Assembly: GCA_019930625.1 (NCBI GenBank)
Contig: CP082844.1
Span: 2,108,001 to 2,172,000 of the forward strand
Length of the DNA stretch: 64,000 nt
DNA from: Nocardia asteroides
GTDB lineage: Bacteria > Actinomycetota > Actinomycetes > Mycobacteriales > Mycobacteriaceae
Reading direction: 5' to 3'
The translations under genes were made by a program, and so were the position numbers. Shown one piece after another: positions 29,680 through 38,001 of the stretch. The number at the start of each line of letters is the position of its first letter. Positions within the stretch are counted from its first letter, which is position 1. Under the pieces are notes generated by a model that searched no databases, was not told the origin of the DNA, and was given only the letters and a program-made list of their open reading frames with translations.

Positions 29680-30447
29680 TCACCAGGGCACCGGGCCTTC
29701 GGCGCTGAAGAATCCGCCGGTCGGTCCGTCCGCACCGAGCGTGGCCAGGCGCACCAATATCGCGGCGCCCTCCGCGACCGTGAGGAACCCGGTGTGATTG
29801 TTGCTGTCGGTGTCGACGTAGCCAGGGGCGACGGCGTTGACCAGGATGCCTTCCTTCCGCAGCTCGTTGGCGTAGTGCACGGTCAGGGCGTTCAGCGCGG
29901 ACTTGGACGGCGAGTACGCCGCCGACGGCAGCAGCGCCGCGAAGGGGCCGTCCGGGTCGCTCATGAGGGTCAGCGATGCGGCGTGACTGCTGACGTTGAC
30001 GATCCGCGGCGCCGGTGACCGTCGCAGCAGCGGCAGCATGGCATTGGTCACCGCGATCACCCCGAAGACGTTGGTCTCGAACACCGTCCGGACCATGTCC
30101 AGGTCGACGGAGCTGGGGACCTGATCATAGGCGTCCGTGGGGGAGACCTGTCCGGAGCCGGTGATGCCCGCGTTGTTGATCAGCACGTCGAGGTGGCCGA
30201 AGCACTCCTCGACCTGCCGCGCGGCCTCCTGGACGACGGTCTGATCGGTGACGTCGAGGGTGACCGCGTGCGCGTCGCCGCCGGTCGCTCGCACCGCCGC
30301 GGCGGCCTCTTCGCCGCGCCGGGAGTCCCTGGCGCCGATCAGAACCGTCAGGCCCAGCGCGGCGAGTTGTTCGGCAGCCCCACGGCCGATTCCCTTGTTC
30401 GCTCCGGTGACCAGTGCCACCTTCTGGTGTGTGATCTGCTCGCTCAT
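29680..30447 (-). CDS. Short-chain dehydrogenase/reductase, ECF41-linked
   Basis: A 255-residue classical SDR: VALVTGANKGIGRGAAEQLA as the NADP site, DVLINNAG, NVSSHAASL, and AAYSPSKSALNALT giving Tyr and Lys of the active site. The short C-terminal end SAEGPVPW is typical of carbonyl-reductase-like SDRs. AAGGAG precedes the ATG. It is followed 79 bases later by the ECF41 sigma gene. ECF41 sigma factors usually sit beside a carboxymuconolactone decarboxylase, oxidoreductase or epimerase gene; this fits the oxidoreductase class. The substrate is unknown. Confidence 0.88.
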   Translation of the reverse strand: MSEQITHQKVALVTGANKGIGRGAAEQLAALGLTVLIGARDSRRGEEAAAAVRATGGDAHAVTLDVTDQTVVQEAARQVEECFGHLDVLINNAGITGSGQVSPTDAYDQVPSSVDLDMVRTVFETNVFGVIAVTNAMLPLLRRSPAPRIVNVSSHAASLTLMSDPDGPFAALLPSAAYSPSKSALNALTVHYANELRKEGILVNAVAPGYVDTDSNNHTGFLTVAEGAAILVRLATLGADGPTGGFFSAEGPVPW

Positions 30448-30501
30448 AGTCTGCTCCTTGCTCGGGGAGGCGCGTTCTTCTCAGAACCTGTCGGAACCCG
30501 A

Positions 30502-30528
30502 GACGAGACAGCTCGACCGCCTGTGACA
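30502..30528 (-). promoter_or_regulatory. ECF41-type sigma promoter upstream of the SDR-sigma operon
   Basis: On the minus strand TGTCACA (30528-30522), a 16-base spacer, then CGTC (30505-30502). This matches the published ECF41 promoter form TGTCACA, 15-16 bases, CGTC. It gives an untranslated leader of about 50 bases before the SDR ATG at 30447. Confidence 0.7.
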
Positions 30529-30739
30529 TGCGGACGGAAAGCGGACCGGTCGGCGTCAGTAGATGACCAGCCGTGCCCTTACAGATGGGACCGTCCCCGC
30601 TGTCCGTGCCGAACTCGAGGAGCGTGTGAACAGGCCGATCGCGGAGCCTTACCGACCGCTACGAACCCCCCGCCGCTCGAAAAACTCTTCGCATACTGGA
30701 CGGAGATATGGATCAGCGACGCATCTGATCCGGGTGGAA

Positions 30740-31309
30740 TCAGACCTTGAATGAATGCAGGCGTGCGGTCGCGAGGGTCTGTAGTGCGCCGAATGCTTCG
30801 AACGTGCCCACAGGTTGAAAACCGAGACGGCTCGCGAGTTTCAATGAACGGTCGTTGGCGGTTTGGGTGACGATCAGAACCGGCTGGTCGGGCAGTTCGG
30901 TGGCGGCGGCGCGCAGCACGGCGGACGCGGCTTCGAACGCGAACCCGGCACCCCAGGCATCGCGGCGAAGGACATAGGTCAGTTCCAGTTCTTCGCCGTC
31001 CTCGGTCACGTGTCCGGGTTGATCGGCAGACCGGCGGCAGAGCATCAGCGTCCCGATGAGGAGATTCGTGTTGTTGTCGGCGATGACGTAGACACCGGGA
31101 GCGGCTGTCACGTTGGCGATGCCGATCGCGTTGAGGTACTGCTCGACGTCGCTGCGAGAGCGTGGACCACCGAGGTAGGTCCGAACCGCGGGATCGGTCT
31201 GTAGCTCGATGAGTCCCACACGGTCATTGTCATGCGCTTTGCGCAGCACGAGACGATCTGTAGCGATCTCCGGGGCGGACAGCGTAGGAAGTCGGCTCAT
31301 GGGAACCAT
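30740..31309 (-). CDS. GNAT-family N-acetyltransferase
   Basis: A 189-residue acetyltransferase of the RimJ/RimL-like branch: IATDRLVLRKAHDNDRVGLI at the N-terminus, then ELELTYVLRRDAWGAGFAFE as the acetyl-CoA loop and TQTANDRSLKLASRLGFQPV near the C-terminus. Substrate unknown. ATG 31309 or the in-frame ATG 31300 could start it; neither has a clear ribosome site. It stands alone between the SDR-sigma operon and the DUF397 genes. Confidence 0.85.
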   Translation of the reverse strand: MVPMSRLPTLSAPEIATDRLVLRKAHDNDRVGLIELQTDPAVRTYLGGPRSRSDVEQYLNAIGIANVTAAPGVYVIADNNTNLLIGTLMLCRRSADQPGHVTEDGEELELTYVLRRDAWGAGFAFEAASAVLRAAATELPDQPVLIVTQTANDRSLKLASRLGFQPVGTFEAFGALQTLATARLHSFKV

Positions 31310-31439
31310 TCTGTTCGACGCCGAATGTTGAACCGCATCAACCTGTCACGCACTGGGAAGGAGCGGCGCTGTGTACGACCTGGCTCAGGAGCGGTCGAAC
31401 TCCGGTGCCATCCTCGCTCAACTCCACGGCGGAGCATGC

Positions 31440-31481
31440 AACACGGCCCGACCTGACCGTCGAGTCGGACCGGGCCGTGTT
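31440..31481. terminator. Hairpin terminator below the DUF397 genes
   Basis: Perfect 11-bp inverted repeat (AACACGGCCCG at 31440-31450, complement at 31471-31481), 11 bases past the stop of the last DUF397 gene. Confidence 0.6.
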
Positions 31482-31491
31482 GGTGGTGTGG

Positions 31492-31698
31492 CTAGGGGCG
31501 GTCGAACTCGCCGTCCGTCACGCCTGCGGTGAAGGCGTCCCATTCGCTGGGGGTGAAGACCAGTGCTGGGCCGGTGGGGTTCTTCGAGTCGCGAACGCCG
31601 ATCTTGTCACCGTCGAGGAATGCCACTTCGACGCAATGCTGGCTGGCTCCGCTGCGGGTGCTCTTGAACCACCGTGCTTCCGATAGGTCACTGACCAC
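31492..31698 (-). CDS. DUF397 protein, copy 1
   Basis: A 68-residue DUF397 protein: LSEARWFKSTRSGASQHCVE at the N-terminus, then VRDSKNPTGPALVFTPSEWD and AFTAGVTDGEFD. GTG 31698 is chosen because AGGAG lies 7 bases upstream and the length then equals that of copy 2; an ATG at 31704 is too close to the ribosome site. DUF397 proteins partner XRE/DUF5753 regulators in actinobacteria and probably act as small antagonists or antitoxin-like partners. The next gene upstream is a near copy, and the XRE gene lies beyond it. Confidence 0.85.
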   Translation of the reverse strand: MVSDLSEARWFKSTRSGASQHCVEVAFLDGDKIGVRDSKNPTGPALVFTPSEWDAFTAGVTDGEFDRP

Positions 31699-31772
31699 GC
31701 CCATACTCCTTTTCCAGCTTCGTGAAAGTCTGCGGTTCTCCTGAACGTTCAGAGCCGTGTTGGTTGGTGCCG

Positions 31773-31979
31773 CTAGCGCCAGTCGAACTCGCCGTACGTG
31801 ACGCCTGCGGTGAAGGAGTCCCATTCGCTAGGGGTGAAGACCAGTGCGGGGCCGGTCGGGTTCTTCGAGTCGCGAACGCTGACGTGTCCTTCGTCGAGGT
31901 AGGCCACCTCTACGCAGTCCCCGCCAGCCTGGCTGTAGCTACTCTTGAACCAGTTCGCGCTGGATAAGTCCCTGGTCAC
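31773..31979 (-). CDS. DUF397 protein, copy 2
   Basis: A 68-residue DUF397 protein, LSSANWFKSSYSQAGGDCVE, then the same VRDSKNPTGPALVFTPSEWD core as copy 1. Its ATG overlaps the stop of the XRE regulator (ATGA at 31976-31979), so it is translated coupled to it; that is the standard XRE-DUF397 pair. Copies 1 and 2 are almost identical at the DNA level in their 3' halves, indicating a recent tandem duplication or gene conversion. Confidence 0.9.
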   Translation of the reverse strand: MTRDLSSANWFKSSYSQAGGDCVEVAYLDEGHVSVRDSKNPTGPALVFTPSEWDSFTAGVTYGEFDWR

Positions 31980-32869
31980 GCGGCATACTCCTCTGCAATC
32001 TCCTGCACCAGAATCCTGGTGTCACTCTCACTCAACGCTACCTGGCGGAGGGTCTCTGCTGTCGCTCTGTGGCGCTCGATCACCGGGTCGTCTTCCAGGA
32101 ACAACGCACCCGTAAAGCCTTCCACGAAGACAACCGGTGGCTCTGGCGCTCGGCTGGTATGTAGGGCCGGGAATTCGAATAGGGTGAACGACTGAACAAC
32201 CAATCCGGGGTGTCCACCTGCATCGAAGGGAATCACGCGGATAGAAACGTTCGGCAGGCTTCCGACACTGAGGAGGTGGGGCAACTGCTCCGCCATCACA
32301 TCCCGTCCACCGATCTGATTTCTCAGCACGGACTCCGACACCAGCACTTCCAGCCAGAAGGTCGGGTCTTCAACAAGCCGACGCTGTCGCCGCGGGGTCA
32401 ACTCGAGCCGTCGCTCCACGTCCACAGCTGACATGGCTGGATCGGTCGTTTCGGCAATCCATCTGCGATAGGCGGCAGTTTGCAGCAGGCCGGGCAGAAG
32501 CGTGAGTTGAAAGGCCGTCATGCGCGAGCATGCCTGCTCCAGGCTCATGAAGTGATCGAAGTGGGGGTTGACCACATCGGCATATGCGCGCCACCAGCCA
32601 CTGGAAGGATCGCCCTTGGCTGCCTTGACTTCCTGGAGCAGGCCGAGCACTTCAGCTTTGGCATCTGCATCTGCCTCATAGAAATCGAGTAGGTCCCGCA
32701 GCTGGGCGGTGCTGATCCTGACTCTCTGACCGTCTTCCAATCTGCCGATGCCCTGCTTGGACACCTCGATCGCCAGCCCTGCCGCAAGCTGACTCTTTTT
32801 GGCTTTGGCGCGCAAATCGCGGAGTCGACGTCCGAGCGCACGCCGGGGAAGGGTGGACCCTCCTGCCAT
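31976..32869 (-). CDS. XRE-family regulator with DUF5753 domain
   Basis: A 297-residue protein. The N-terminal HTH is LGRRLRDLRAKAKKSQLAAG through IGRLEDGQRVRIS. The remainder is the DUF5753 domain with GWWRAYADVVNPHFDHFMSL, LLPGLLQTAAYRRWI, LPNVSIRVIPFDAGGHPGLV and PPVVFVEGFTGALFLED. It is coupled by ATGA to a DUF397 gene. Such pairs are common in Streptomyces and Nocardia, affecting development or secondary metabolism in tested cases. It is divergent from the three-gene cassette at 33163-34774 with 294 bases between, which hold no other gene I can see. Confidence 0.9.
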   Translation of the reverse strand: MAGGSTLPRRALGRRLRDLRAKAKKSQLAAGLAIEVSKQGIGRLEDGQRVRISTAQLRDLLDFYEADADAKAEVLGLLQEVKAAKGDPSSGWWRAYADVVNPHFDHFMSLEQACSRMTAFQLTLLPGLLQTAAYRRWIAETTDPAMSAVDVERRLELTPRRQRRLVEDPTFWLEVLVSESVLRNQIGGRDVMAEQLPHLLSVGSLPNVSIRVIPFDAGGHPGLVVQSFTLFEFPALHTSRAPEPPVVFVEGFTGALFLEDDPVIERHRATAETLRQVALSESDTRILVQEIAEEYAA

Positions 32870-33162
32870 TGCTTAGCCTCGCTATCTGATGTGACCCGTA
32901 CTGGACCGAATTTCTTGGGCTGCTTCGCAGAGGACCGTCTTCAGCTGGTCCGTCCCATGCTGGTCCTCCAGTGTAATTGATGGAATGGCCAGAATGGACA
33001 GTCCAGTTGAGTCGAATTGATGTGTACTGAGTACGCGCCCGGCAACGAGAGCTATTGAGCCACCGACCAATTCGGTCTCGTTCGATCAGCCGTTGCCAAC
33101 GCCATCCGGCCGGGTCCGGGCGCGCTCCACATGACGTTCGATCCGAGTAGGGGGCTTTCGAG

Positions 33163-33684
33163 ATGGACCATGAGCCGTTCGAGGACACTCCGGTGTCGCG
33201 GTGCCAGTTCTACCGGCGGGCATGCGGTTTGCCCGCTGTCATCGACCCGCCTGGGCTAGGGCGGATCGTTGTGCGTGCGGGGAGCGTCTGGGGCATCACG
33301 ATGCCCGCGCGGCTGGGGCAGGCGGTGCGGGCGCACCTGCACGGCCAGGGCAATTCCGTAGGCCCGATCGTCGGTCATCCGCGCTCGGGCAGGTGGACGT
33401 TCCTGATTCGGCCCGATCTCGGTGAGACCGACGATATGCGGCTGTTCGCCGAGCTGTTCCGGCTGGATGTGTCGGTTGCGCGTGCGGGGGCGACTATTGC
33501 GCTGCCGTCGCCTACCGCGTCGGCGGGGGCGATTCGGCAGTGGATCGAGCCGCCTGCCAACTCGTTTCGCCCCTCCGGCGTCGCTGTCGTGCGGGCGATC
33601 CGGGCGTGGGCTGATCAGATGCCCTGGCGTGGCTCGCGTTCGATGCCGCGAAGCGGTGACCAGCCGTTCGAGGTTCGCGGGTGA
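33163..33684 (+). CDS. Actinobacterial conserved protein, possibly prim-pol N-domain-like
   Basis: A 173-residue protein. Segments SVWGITMPARLGQAVRAHLH, GPIVGHPRSGRWTFLIRPDL and RQWIEPPANSFRPSG resemble small actinobacterial proteins distantly like the N-terminal part of bifunctional DNA primase/polymerases; this likeness is from memory of the family, and catalytic acidic residues of a polymerase are not evident. CRFYRRA-like cysteines sit at the N-terminus. It begins a tight cassette: the next gene starts inside its stop codon, and a methyltransferase follows. Divergent from an XRE regulator. Function unknown. Confidence 0.6.
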   Translation: MDHEPFEDTPVSRCQFYRRACGLPAVIDPPGLGRIVVRAGSVWGITMPARLGQAVRAHLHGQGNSVGPIVGHPRSGRWTFLIRPDLGETDDMRLFAELFRLDVSVARAGATIALPSPTASAGAIRQWIEPPANSFRPSGVAVVRAIRAWADQMPWRGSRSMPRSGDQPFEVRG

Positions 33685-33896
33685 TGGTCGCGAGCGTCAT
33701 CGCCGGGGTCGCCGTCCTGTGGTTCACGGCGAACTACTTGATCGCGATGGCGGTGCTGGAGCGTCGCATCGCTCACGAAAGGGTGTGCTGCGAGCGTCCG
33801 CGCGCTGCCGAGGTGGCGGGCACTGTGACGTGGATGCAGGCCCGGACGTTGCCCACCACCTGCCCGCTGGTCGTCGAGCGTCGAGTGTCGGCGTGA
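33684..33896 (+). CDS. Small membrane protein, unknown
   Basis: About 70 residues with one N-terminal TM helix (VASVIAGVAVLWFTANYLIA) and a basic, cysteine-containing tail. Its ATG overlaps the preceding stop (TGATG); GTG 33681 is an alternative. The end overlaps the start of the methyltransferase gene (GTGA at 33893-33896). The overlaps on both sides argue it is real. No family recognised. Confidence 0.65.
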   Translation: MVASVIAGVAVLWFTANYLIAMAVLERRIAHERVCCERPRAAEVAGTVTWMQARTLPTTCPLVVERRVSA

Positions 33897-34774
33897 ACGG
33901 CCCCTGGTCCCGCCTACCGGGAGAGGAGGGGACGGGATCATCGCCCGTCCCCGGAGTGCGTTCGCCGGTCGGGCCCGACCCCACCCGCCCCAGCATTGCC
34001 CGCGTCCACGACTACAGCCTGGGCGGTAAAGACAACTACGAGGTCGACCGCCGTTTCTTCCACGACATCCTGCGGATCGCCCCCCGGATGCGAGAAGTGC
34101 CGCTGACGACACGGCGTTGGCTCGACCGCGTCGTGCGCTATCTCGTCTGCGAAGCGGCAATCGACCAGATCGTGGACATCGGAGCCGGACTGCCCGCCCT
34201 CCGGAACATTCACGAAGTCGCGCATCAGCACGAATCGCGAGCGCGGGTGGTGTACGTGGACAACGACCCGCTCTGCTGCACCCACGGCCGTGCGCTGCTC
34301 GCACGGCATGCGGGCGTCCGATACGTGCAGGCCGATCTCACGCGACCGCGAAACGTCCTGTCCGAGACCGCCGATCACCTCGAGCGAGATCGGCCGCTCG
34401 CGGTCATCCTGTCCAGCGTCCTGCACCATGTGCCCGAGGGACTCGACCCCGCCCGGATCGTCCGCGAGTACACCGAGATCCTGCCGCCCGGTTCATATAT
34501 CGCGCTCAACCATTACCTCGACCCGGCCGACAATCCCGTCGCCCATCGGCTAGCCCGTGAACTCGAGAACCGCTTCGTCCACGGGCTGGGTTCGGGCTGG
34601 TTCCGCCCTCGCGAACGGATCGCCGCCTTGTTCGACGGTCTGGAACTGGTCGAACCCGGTCTGGTCGAGCTGGGCGACTGGTGGCCTCACGGCCCCGCGT
34701 TGCGCCCGCGATCTCCGGAGGAACGGCTGATGCTGGGCGGGCTGGGGCGCATTCCGGCTCTCAGGCACCGGTGA
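33893..34774 (+). CDS. SAM-dependent methyltransferase, DUF574 (PF04672) type
   Basis: A 293-residue protein with the DUF574 signature: PSIARVHDYSLGGKDNYEVD at the start, then IDQIVDIGAGLPALRNIHEV as the SAM-binding strand, VVYVDNDPLC, YVQADLTRPR and VILSSVLHHVPEG. Members are abundant in actinobacteria and mostly without known substrate; they often neighbour XRE/DUF397 pairs, as here. GTG 33893 overlaps the upstream stop. Its 3' end overlaps the convergent PNPOx gene by 14 bases. Confidence 0.88.
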   Translation: MNGPWSRLPGEEGTGSSPVPGVRSPVGPDPTRPSIARVHDYSLGGKDNYEVDRRFFHDILRIAPRMREVPLTTRRWLDRVVRYLVCEAAIDQIVDIGAGLPALRNIHEVAHQHESRARVVYVDNDPLCCTHGRALLARHAGVRYVQADLTRPRNVLSETADHLERDRPLAVILSSVLHHVPEGLDPARIVREYTEILPPGSYIALNHYLDPADNPVAHRLARELENRFVHGLGSGWFRPRERIAALFDGLELVEPGLVELGDWWPHGPALRPRSPEERLMLGGLGRIPALRHR

Positions 34775-35393
34775 ACAGCGAGCCTGCCAGTTCGGTCTTC
34801 TCTGCCTTCGCGCCGAAGTAGTCGCCGCCCTTGGCGCGGACGTTGTCGGTGCCCCACTCGCGCTGTTCGCGCTGGGCGGGCACCAGGTGCGGGATGTGCT
34901 TGCGGCAGTGGATGTACGCCTCTTCCACGTCGACCACCACCCAGTGTTCGGCGGCGCGGCCCTTGTGGTTGACGGGCAGGTCGGGCACGACGCTGCGGAG
35001 GGCGGGGTCTGAGACGATGTGTGCCGAACCGTTGATGTGCAGTCCGATGAGGTCCCGCACGAAATCGATGAGCAGGATCCCGACGTGCGGGTTCTCCAGA
35101 ATGTTGCCGAGACTGGCCATCACGCCGTTGCCACGATATTCCGGGTAGGCAATTCGGCGCTCATCGATGACGTGCAGAAAACCGGGTAACCCGGCCCGGA
35201 AAGTCGAGTCGCATTCGCCGCGTTTGTCCGCTGTGGCGATGAACGCCATATCCATCCGGCCGATGAATTCGATCATCGTCGGATTGAGCCGATCGAGCAC
35301 CTGATCGTCGTAGAAACGCTGGGCTCGATCTTGTGTTCCGTACCGTTCCTGCAGCTCACGCTCGCCATCGCTGCCGTTGTGTGTGCCGGGCAT
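34761..35393 (-). CDS. Pyridoxamine 5'-phosphate oxidase family, FMN-binding protein
   Basis: A 210-residue split-barrel protein. QRFYDDQVLDRLNPTMIEFI, then MDMAFIATADKRGECDSTFR and GLPGFLHVIDERRIAYPEYR fit the PNPOx-like FMN-binding fold; GNILENPHVGILLIDFV and LHINGSAHIV follow. Such proteins reduce or bind flavins or F420 and are not necessarily vitamin B6 enzymes. ATG 35393 has a GAGGGGG ribosome site; the frame is open further upstream but without one. C-terminal end overlaps the convergent methyltransferase. Confidence 0.85.
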   Translation of the reverse strand: MPGTHNGSDGERELQERYGTQDRAQRFYDDQVLDRLNPTMIEFIGRMDMAFIATADKRGECDSTFRAGLPGFLHVIDERRIAYPEYRGNGVMASLGNILENPHVGILLIDFVRDLIGLHINGSAHIVSDPALRSVVPDLPVNHKGRAAEHWVVVDVEEAYIHCRKHIPHLVPAQREQREWGTDNVRAKGGDYFGAKAEKTELAGSLFTGA

Positions 35394-35567
35394 TGCCGCC
35401 CCCTCTGGTCGCCGGAATCCGGGGTCCGCCAGGCTCGACGTTGAACCGCGGCCGCACCGAGATCGCGCCAATTTTAGATGAGGGGCGCACGGTAAAACGT
35501 CGAAATCCACGTAGATGATGCCCGCGAATCCCGTGTCACGCAAGGATCTCCATAGATTAGCTAAGAG

Positions 35568-35599
35568 CCGACCGGCCGGAATTATTTCCGGCCGGTCGG
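35568..35599. terminator. Hairpin terminator after the molybdopterin oxidoreductase gene
   Basis: Perfect 13-bp inverted repeat (CCGACCGGCCGGA at 35568-35580, complement at 35587-35599) with an A/T hexaloop, 26 bases beyond the stop of the minus-strand gene. Confidence 0.75.
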
Positions 35600-35625
35600 G
35601 ATTTGCCAAGTGATGTGCGGTGCCC

Positions 35626-37812
35626 TCAGGCGGGGATCAGGGTGACCGGAACCCCGTTGAACACGGCATTGCCGGAGGGTGCGTCGATCACCGAATCGTC
35701 GGTGAGCACATTGGCGTTGACGCCCGCGTGCTCGCGGGCCACGGTCTGCGTGCTGTCGACATGGCCCCAGCCGTGCGGCAGGCTCACCACTCCGGGCATG
35801 ATGGCCTCGGTCGGCTCCAGCGGGACCGTCAGCGTCCCGGCGGCGGACTTCACCACCGCTCGGTCGCCGAGCCCGAGTCGCGCCACGTCGGCCGGATTGA
35901 TGTGCAGGGTGCAGCGATTCGATCCGCTCACCAGCGTCGCGATGTTGTGCATCCAGCTGTTGTTGGACCGCAGTTGCCGCCGCCCGATCAATACGATCTC
36001 CGGGGCGGCGTCGGACAGACGCGCCCGCATCCGTGCCACGTCGTCGAGCAGTGGCTGCGGGGCCAGGTCCACGCGTCCGGTCGCCGTGCGCAGCACGCCC
36101 GGCAGGCGCGGTTGCAATGGACCGAGGTCGATGCCGTGCGGGTTGTCCAGCAACACTTGCAGGTTGAGTGTGCCGCCGTTCCATTCGCCGTGCGGCCCGA
36201 GGCGCAGCATCAGGTCGATGCGCTGCTCGGTGCTGGTCTCCCCGATCAGGTCGCCGCGCCGGTCCGCGAGCCCGGCCTTCTGCAGCAGGCCCGCGATCAC
36301 GAATTCATCCACAGCGGTGAGCGGATCGATCCCATCCGAGCCGCGGTGCGGCCTGCCGGTCAGCGCGGCGGCCAGACGAGCCAGCACGGCAGGCTCCGAC
36401 GGCCGGTCACCCAGCGGCACCAGCGGCCGCGAGTAGCGGGCGTAGTTGCGCACGGCGAACTGCAACAGCGCGAAATCGTAGTGCGCGGACTGGGTCGGGC
36501 GCGGCGGCGGGAGGATGACGTCCGCGTGCCTGGTGGTCTCGTTCACATAGCGGTCCACGCTGACCATGAAGTCGAGCTGGGCGAACGCTTCGTCCAGGCG
36601 CGCCCCGCTCGGCGCGGACAGCACCGGGTTCCCGGCGACTGTGATCAGCGCGCGGATCTGGCCTTGCCCCGGTGTGATGATCTCGTCGGCGAGCGTCGCG
36701 ACGGGCAGTTCGCCCATCGCCTCGGGCAGCTCGCGAACCCGGCTGGTCCACCGCCCCGTGCGGAACGGCCTGGTGCGCGGGATGCCGCCGGCCGCGGCGG
36801 TGGCGAACATCGCGCCGCCGGGGGAGTCGAGGTTTCCGGTCAGCGCGTTGATCGCCTCGACGAGCCACTGGGTGATGGTGCCGAATTCGGCGGTGCAGGT
36901 GCCGATGCGGGCGTACACCGCCGCGGTCGGGGCCGCCGCGAGCTCGCGGGCGAGCCGCACGATCGTGGCCGCCGGGACGCCCGTGCGGGCCGAGACCGTT
37001 TCCGGGTCGAACGCGGCGGCGGCCGTGCGCAATTCCTCCAGCCCGGTCACCTCGACGCGCAGGTCGGTCAACTGCTCGGCGAAAAGCGTGTGCACGATGC
37101 CGAACAGCAGGTAGGCATCACTGCCCGGCCGGATGAACAGGTGCTCGTCGGCCAGTTTCGCGGTGCGCGTCACCCGGGGATCGACCACCACGAAACGGCC
37201 GCCCCTGCTACGTAGCGCCTTCAATCGGCCCGGAAAATCGGGTGCGGTGCACAGCGAGCCGTTCGACTCCAGCGGGTTCGCACCGAGCATCAGCAGATAA
37301 TCGGTGCGGTCCAGGTCGGGCACCGGCACGGTCAGCGGGTCACCGAACATCAGCCCACTGGCCACCTGCTTGGGCATCTGATCCGCGGTGCTGGCCGAAT
37401 AGATGTTCCTGGTGCCCAAGGCGCGCAGCAGGATCGGCACGTACAGCGTGCCCGCCACAGTGTGAGCGTTGGGATTGCCCAAGTAGGCCGCGGCCGACTG
37501 GTTTCCGTGCTCGGCCACGACGGCGGGAAACCGCTCGGCGATGTAGTCGAAAGCTTCGTCCCAGGTCGCGGTGCGCCAGGTATCGGTCACGCGATCACGG
37601 ATCAGCGGTTCGGTGACCCGGTCTGGGTCCTCGTCGAGATGGCCGAAGCTGGCCCCCTTGGGACAGATGAAGCCCTTGCTGAAGGGATCGTCGCGGTCGC
37701 CGCGGACGGAGGTCACGTGGTCGCCTGGGTCCAGGGTGATTTCCAGGCCGCAGACCGCCTCACAGAGCGGGCAGGTCCGCAGCAGATTGCGCGATTGCGT
37801 GATCGGGGCCAT
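35626..37812 (-). CDS. Molybdopterin oxidoreductase (formate-dehydrogenase-like)
   Basis: A 728-residue member of the DMSO-reductase superfamily. A 4Fe-4S site is formed by Cys14, Cys17, Cys21 and Cys50 (TCPLCEAVCG and GFICPKG). Mo-bis-MGD segments follow: GNPNAHTVAGTLYVPILLRA, MLGANPLESNGS, VVVDPRVTRTAKLAD, and ITVAGNPVLSAPSG. The C-terminal domain has NNSWMHNIATLVSGSNRCTL and SLPHGWGH. No twin-arginine signal is seen, so it should be cytoplasmic. It stands alone with no electron-transfer partner or cofactor gene nearby; the substrate is unknown. ATG 37812 is chosen because it begins just before the Fe-S motif. Confidence 0.88.
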   Translation of the reverse strand: MAPITQSRNLLRTCPLCEAVCGLEITLDPGDHVTSVRGDRDDPFSKGFICPKGASFGHLDEDPDRVTEPLIRDRVTDTWRTATWDEAFDYIAERFPAVVAEHGNQSAAAYLGNPNAHTVAGTLYVPILLRALGTRNIYSASTADQMPKQVASGLMFGDPLTVPVPDLDRTDYLLMLGANPLESNGSLCTAPDFPGRLKALRSRGGRFVVVDPRVTRTAKLADEHLFIRPGSDAYLLFGIVHTLFAEQLTDLRVEVTGLEELRTAAAAFDPETVSARTGVPAATIVRLARELAAAPTAAVYARIGTCTAEFGTITQWLVEAINALTGNLDSPGGAMFATAAAGGIPRTRPFRTGRWTSRVRELPEAMGELPVATLADEIITPGQGQIRALITVAGNPVLSAPSGARLDEAFAQLDFMVSVDRYVNETTRHADVILPPPRPTQSAHYDFALLQFAVRNYARYSRPLVPLGDRPSEPAVLARLAAALTGRPHRGSDGIDPLTAVDEFVIAGLLQKAGLADRRGDLIGETSTEQRIDLMLRLGPHGEWNGGTLNLQVLLDNPHGIDLGPLQPRLPGVLRTATGRVDLAPQPLLDDVARMRARLSDAAPEIVLIGRRQLRSNNSWMHNIATLVSGSNRCTLHINPADVARLGLGDRAVVKSAAGTLTVPLEPTEAIMPGVVSLPHGWGHVDSTQTVAREHAGVNANVLTDDSVIDAPSGNAVFNGVPVTLIPA

Positions 37813-37874
37813 ACCCCATCTTGGCGTCCGGCGGTGGAACTGAAAAGAGGACGCTTGAAATCGGCGACGCCAAA

Positions 37875-37935
37875 CGACCGGTACCCGGCGGCGCTCCGGG
37901 GTGGGGATCCGGAGCGCCGGGACGGATACCGGTCG
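37875..37935 (-). terminator. Double-stem hairpin terminator
   Basis: Inner 10-bp stem GGCGCTCCGG (37890-37899) with its complement at 37909-37918, flanked by an outer 9-bp stem CGACCGGTA (37875-37883, complement 37927-37935). It lies downstream of the minus-strand gene at 38002. Confidence 0.65.
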
Positions 37936-38001
37936 CAAACAGGCCGGGTAGCGCGGCCCCGACCCGCGATCAGCAGGCGAAGTCGATCAGAAACGCGTCG
38001 T

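Noticed and set aside
30563..30754. Small plus-strand ORF upstream of the GNAT gene
   Set aside because: No ribosome site and no recognisable sequence; the region is better explained as intergenic around the ECF41 promoter.
31370..31540. Small plus-strand ORF starting GTG after GGAAGGAG
   Set aside because: Good ribosome site, but the frame runs through the hairpin at 31440-31481 and into the antisense of a DUF397 gene with low-complexity Arg/Gly sequence.
33024..33034. GTAC-TGA-GTAC dyad in the XRE/methyltransferase intergenic region
   Set aside because: Four-base arms occur often by chance.
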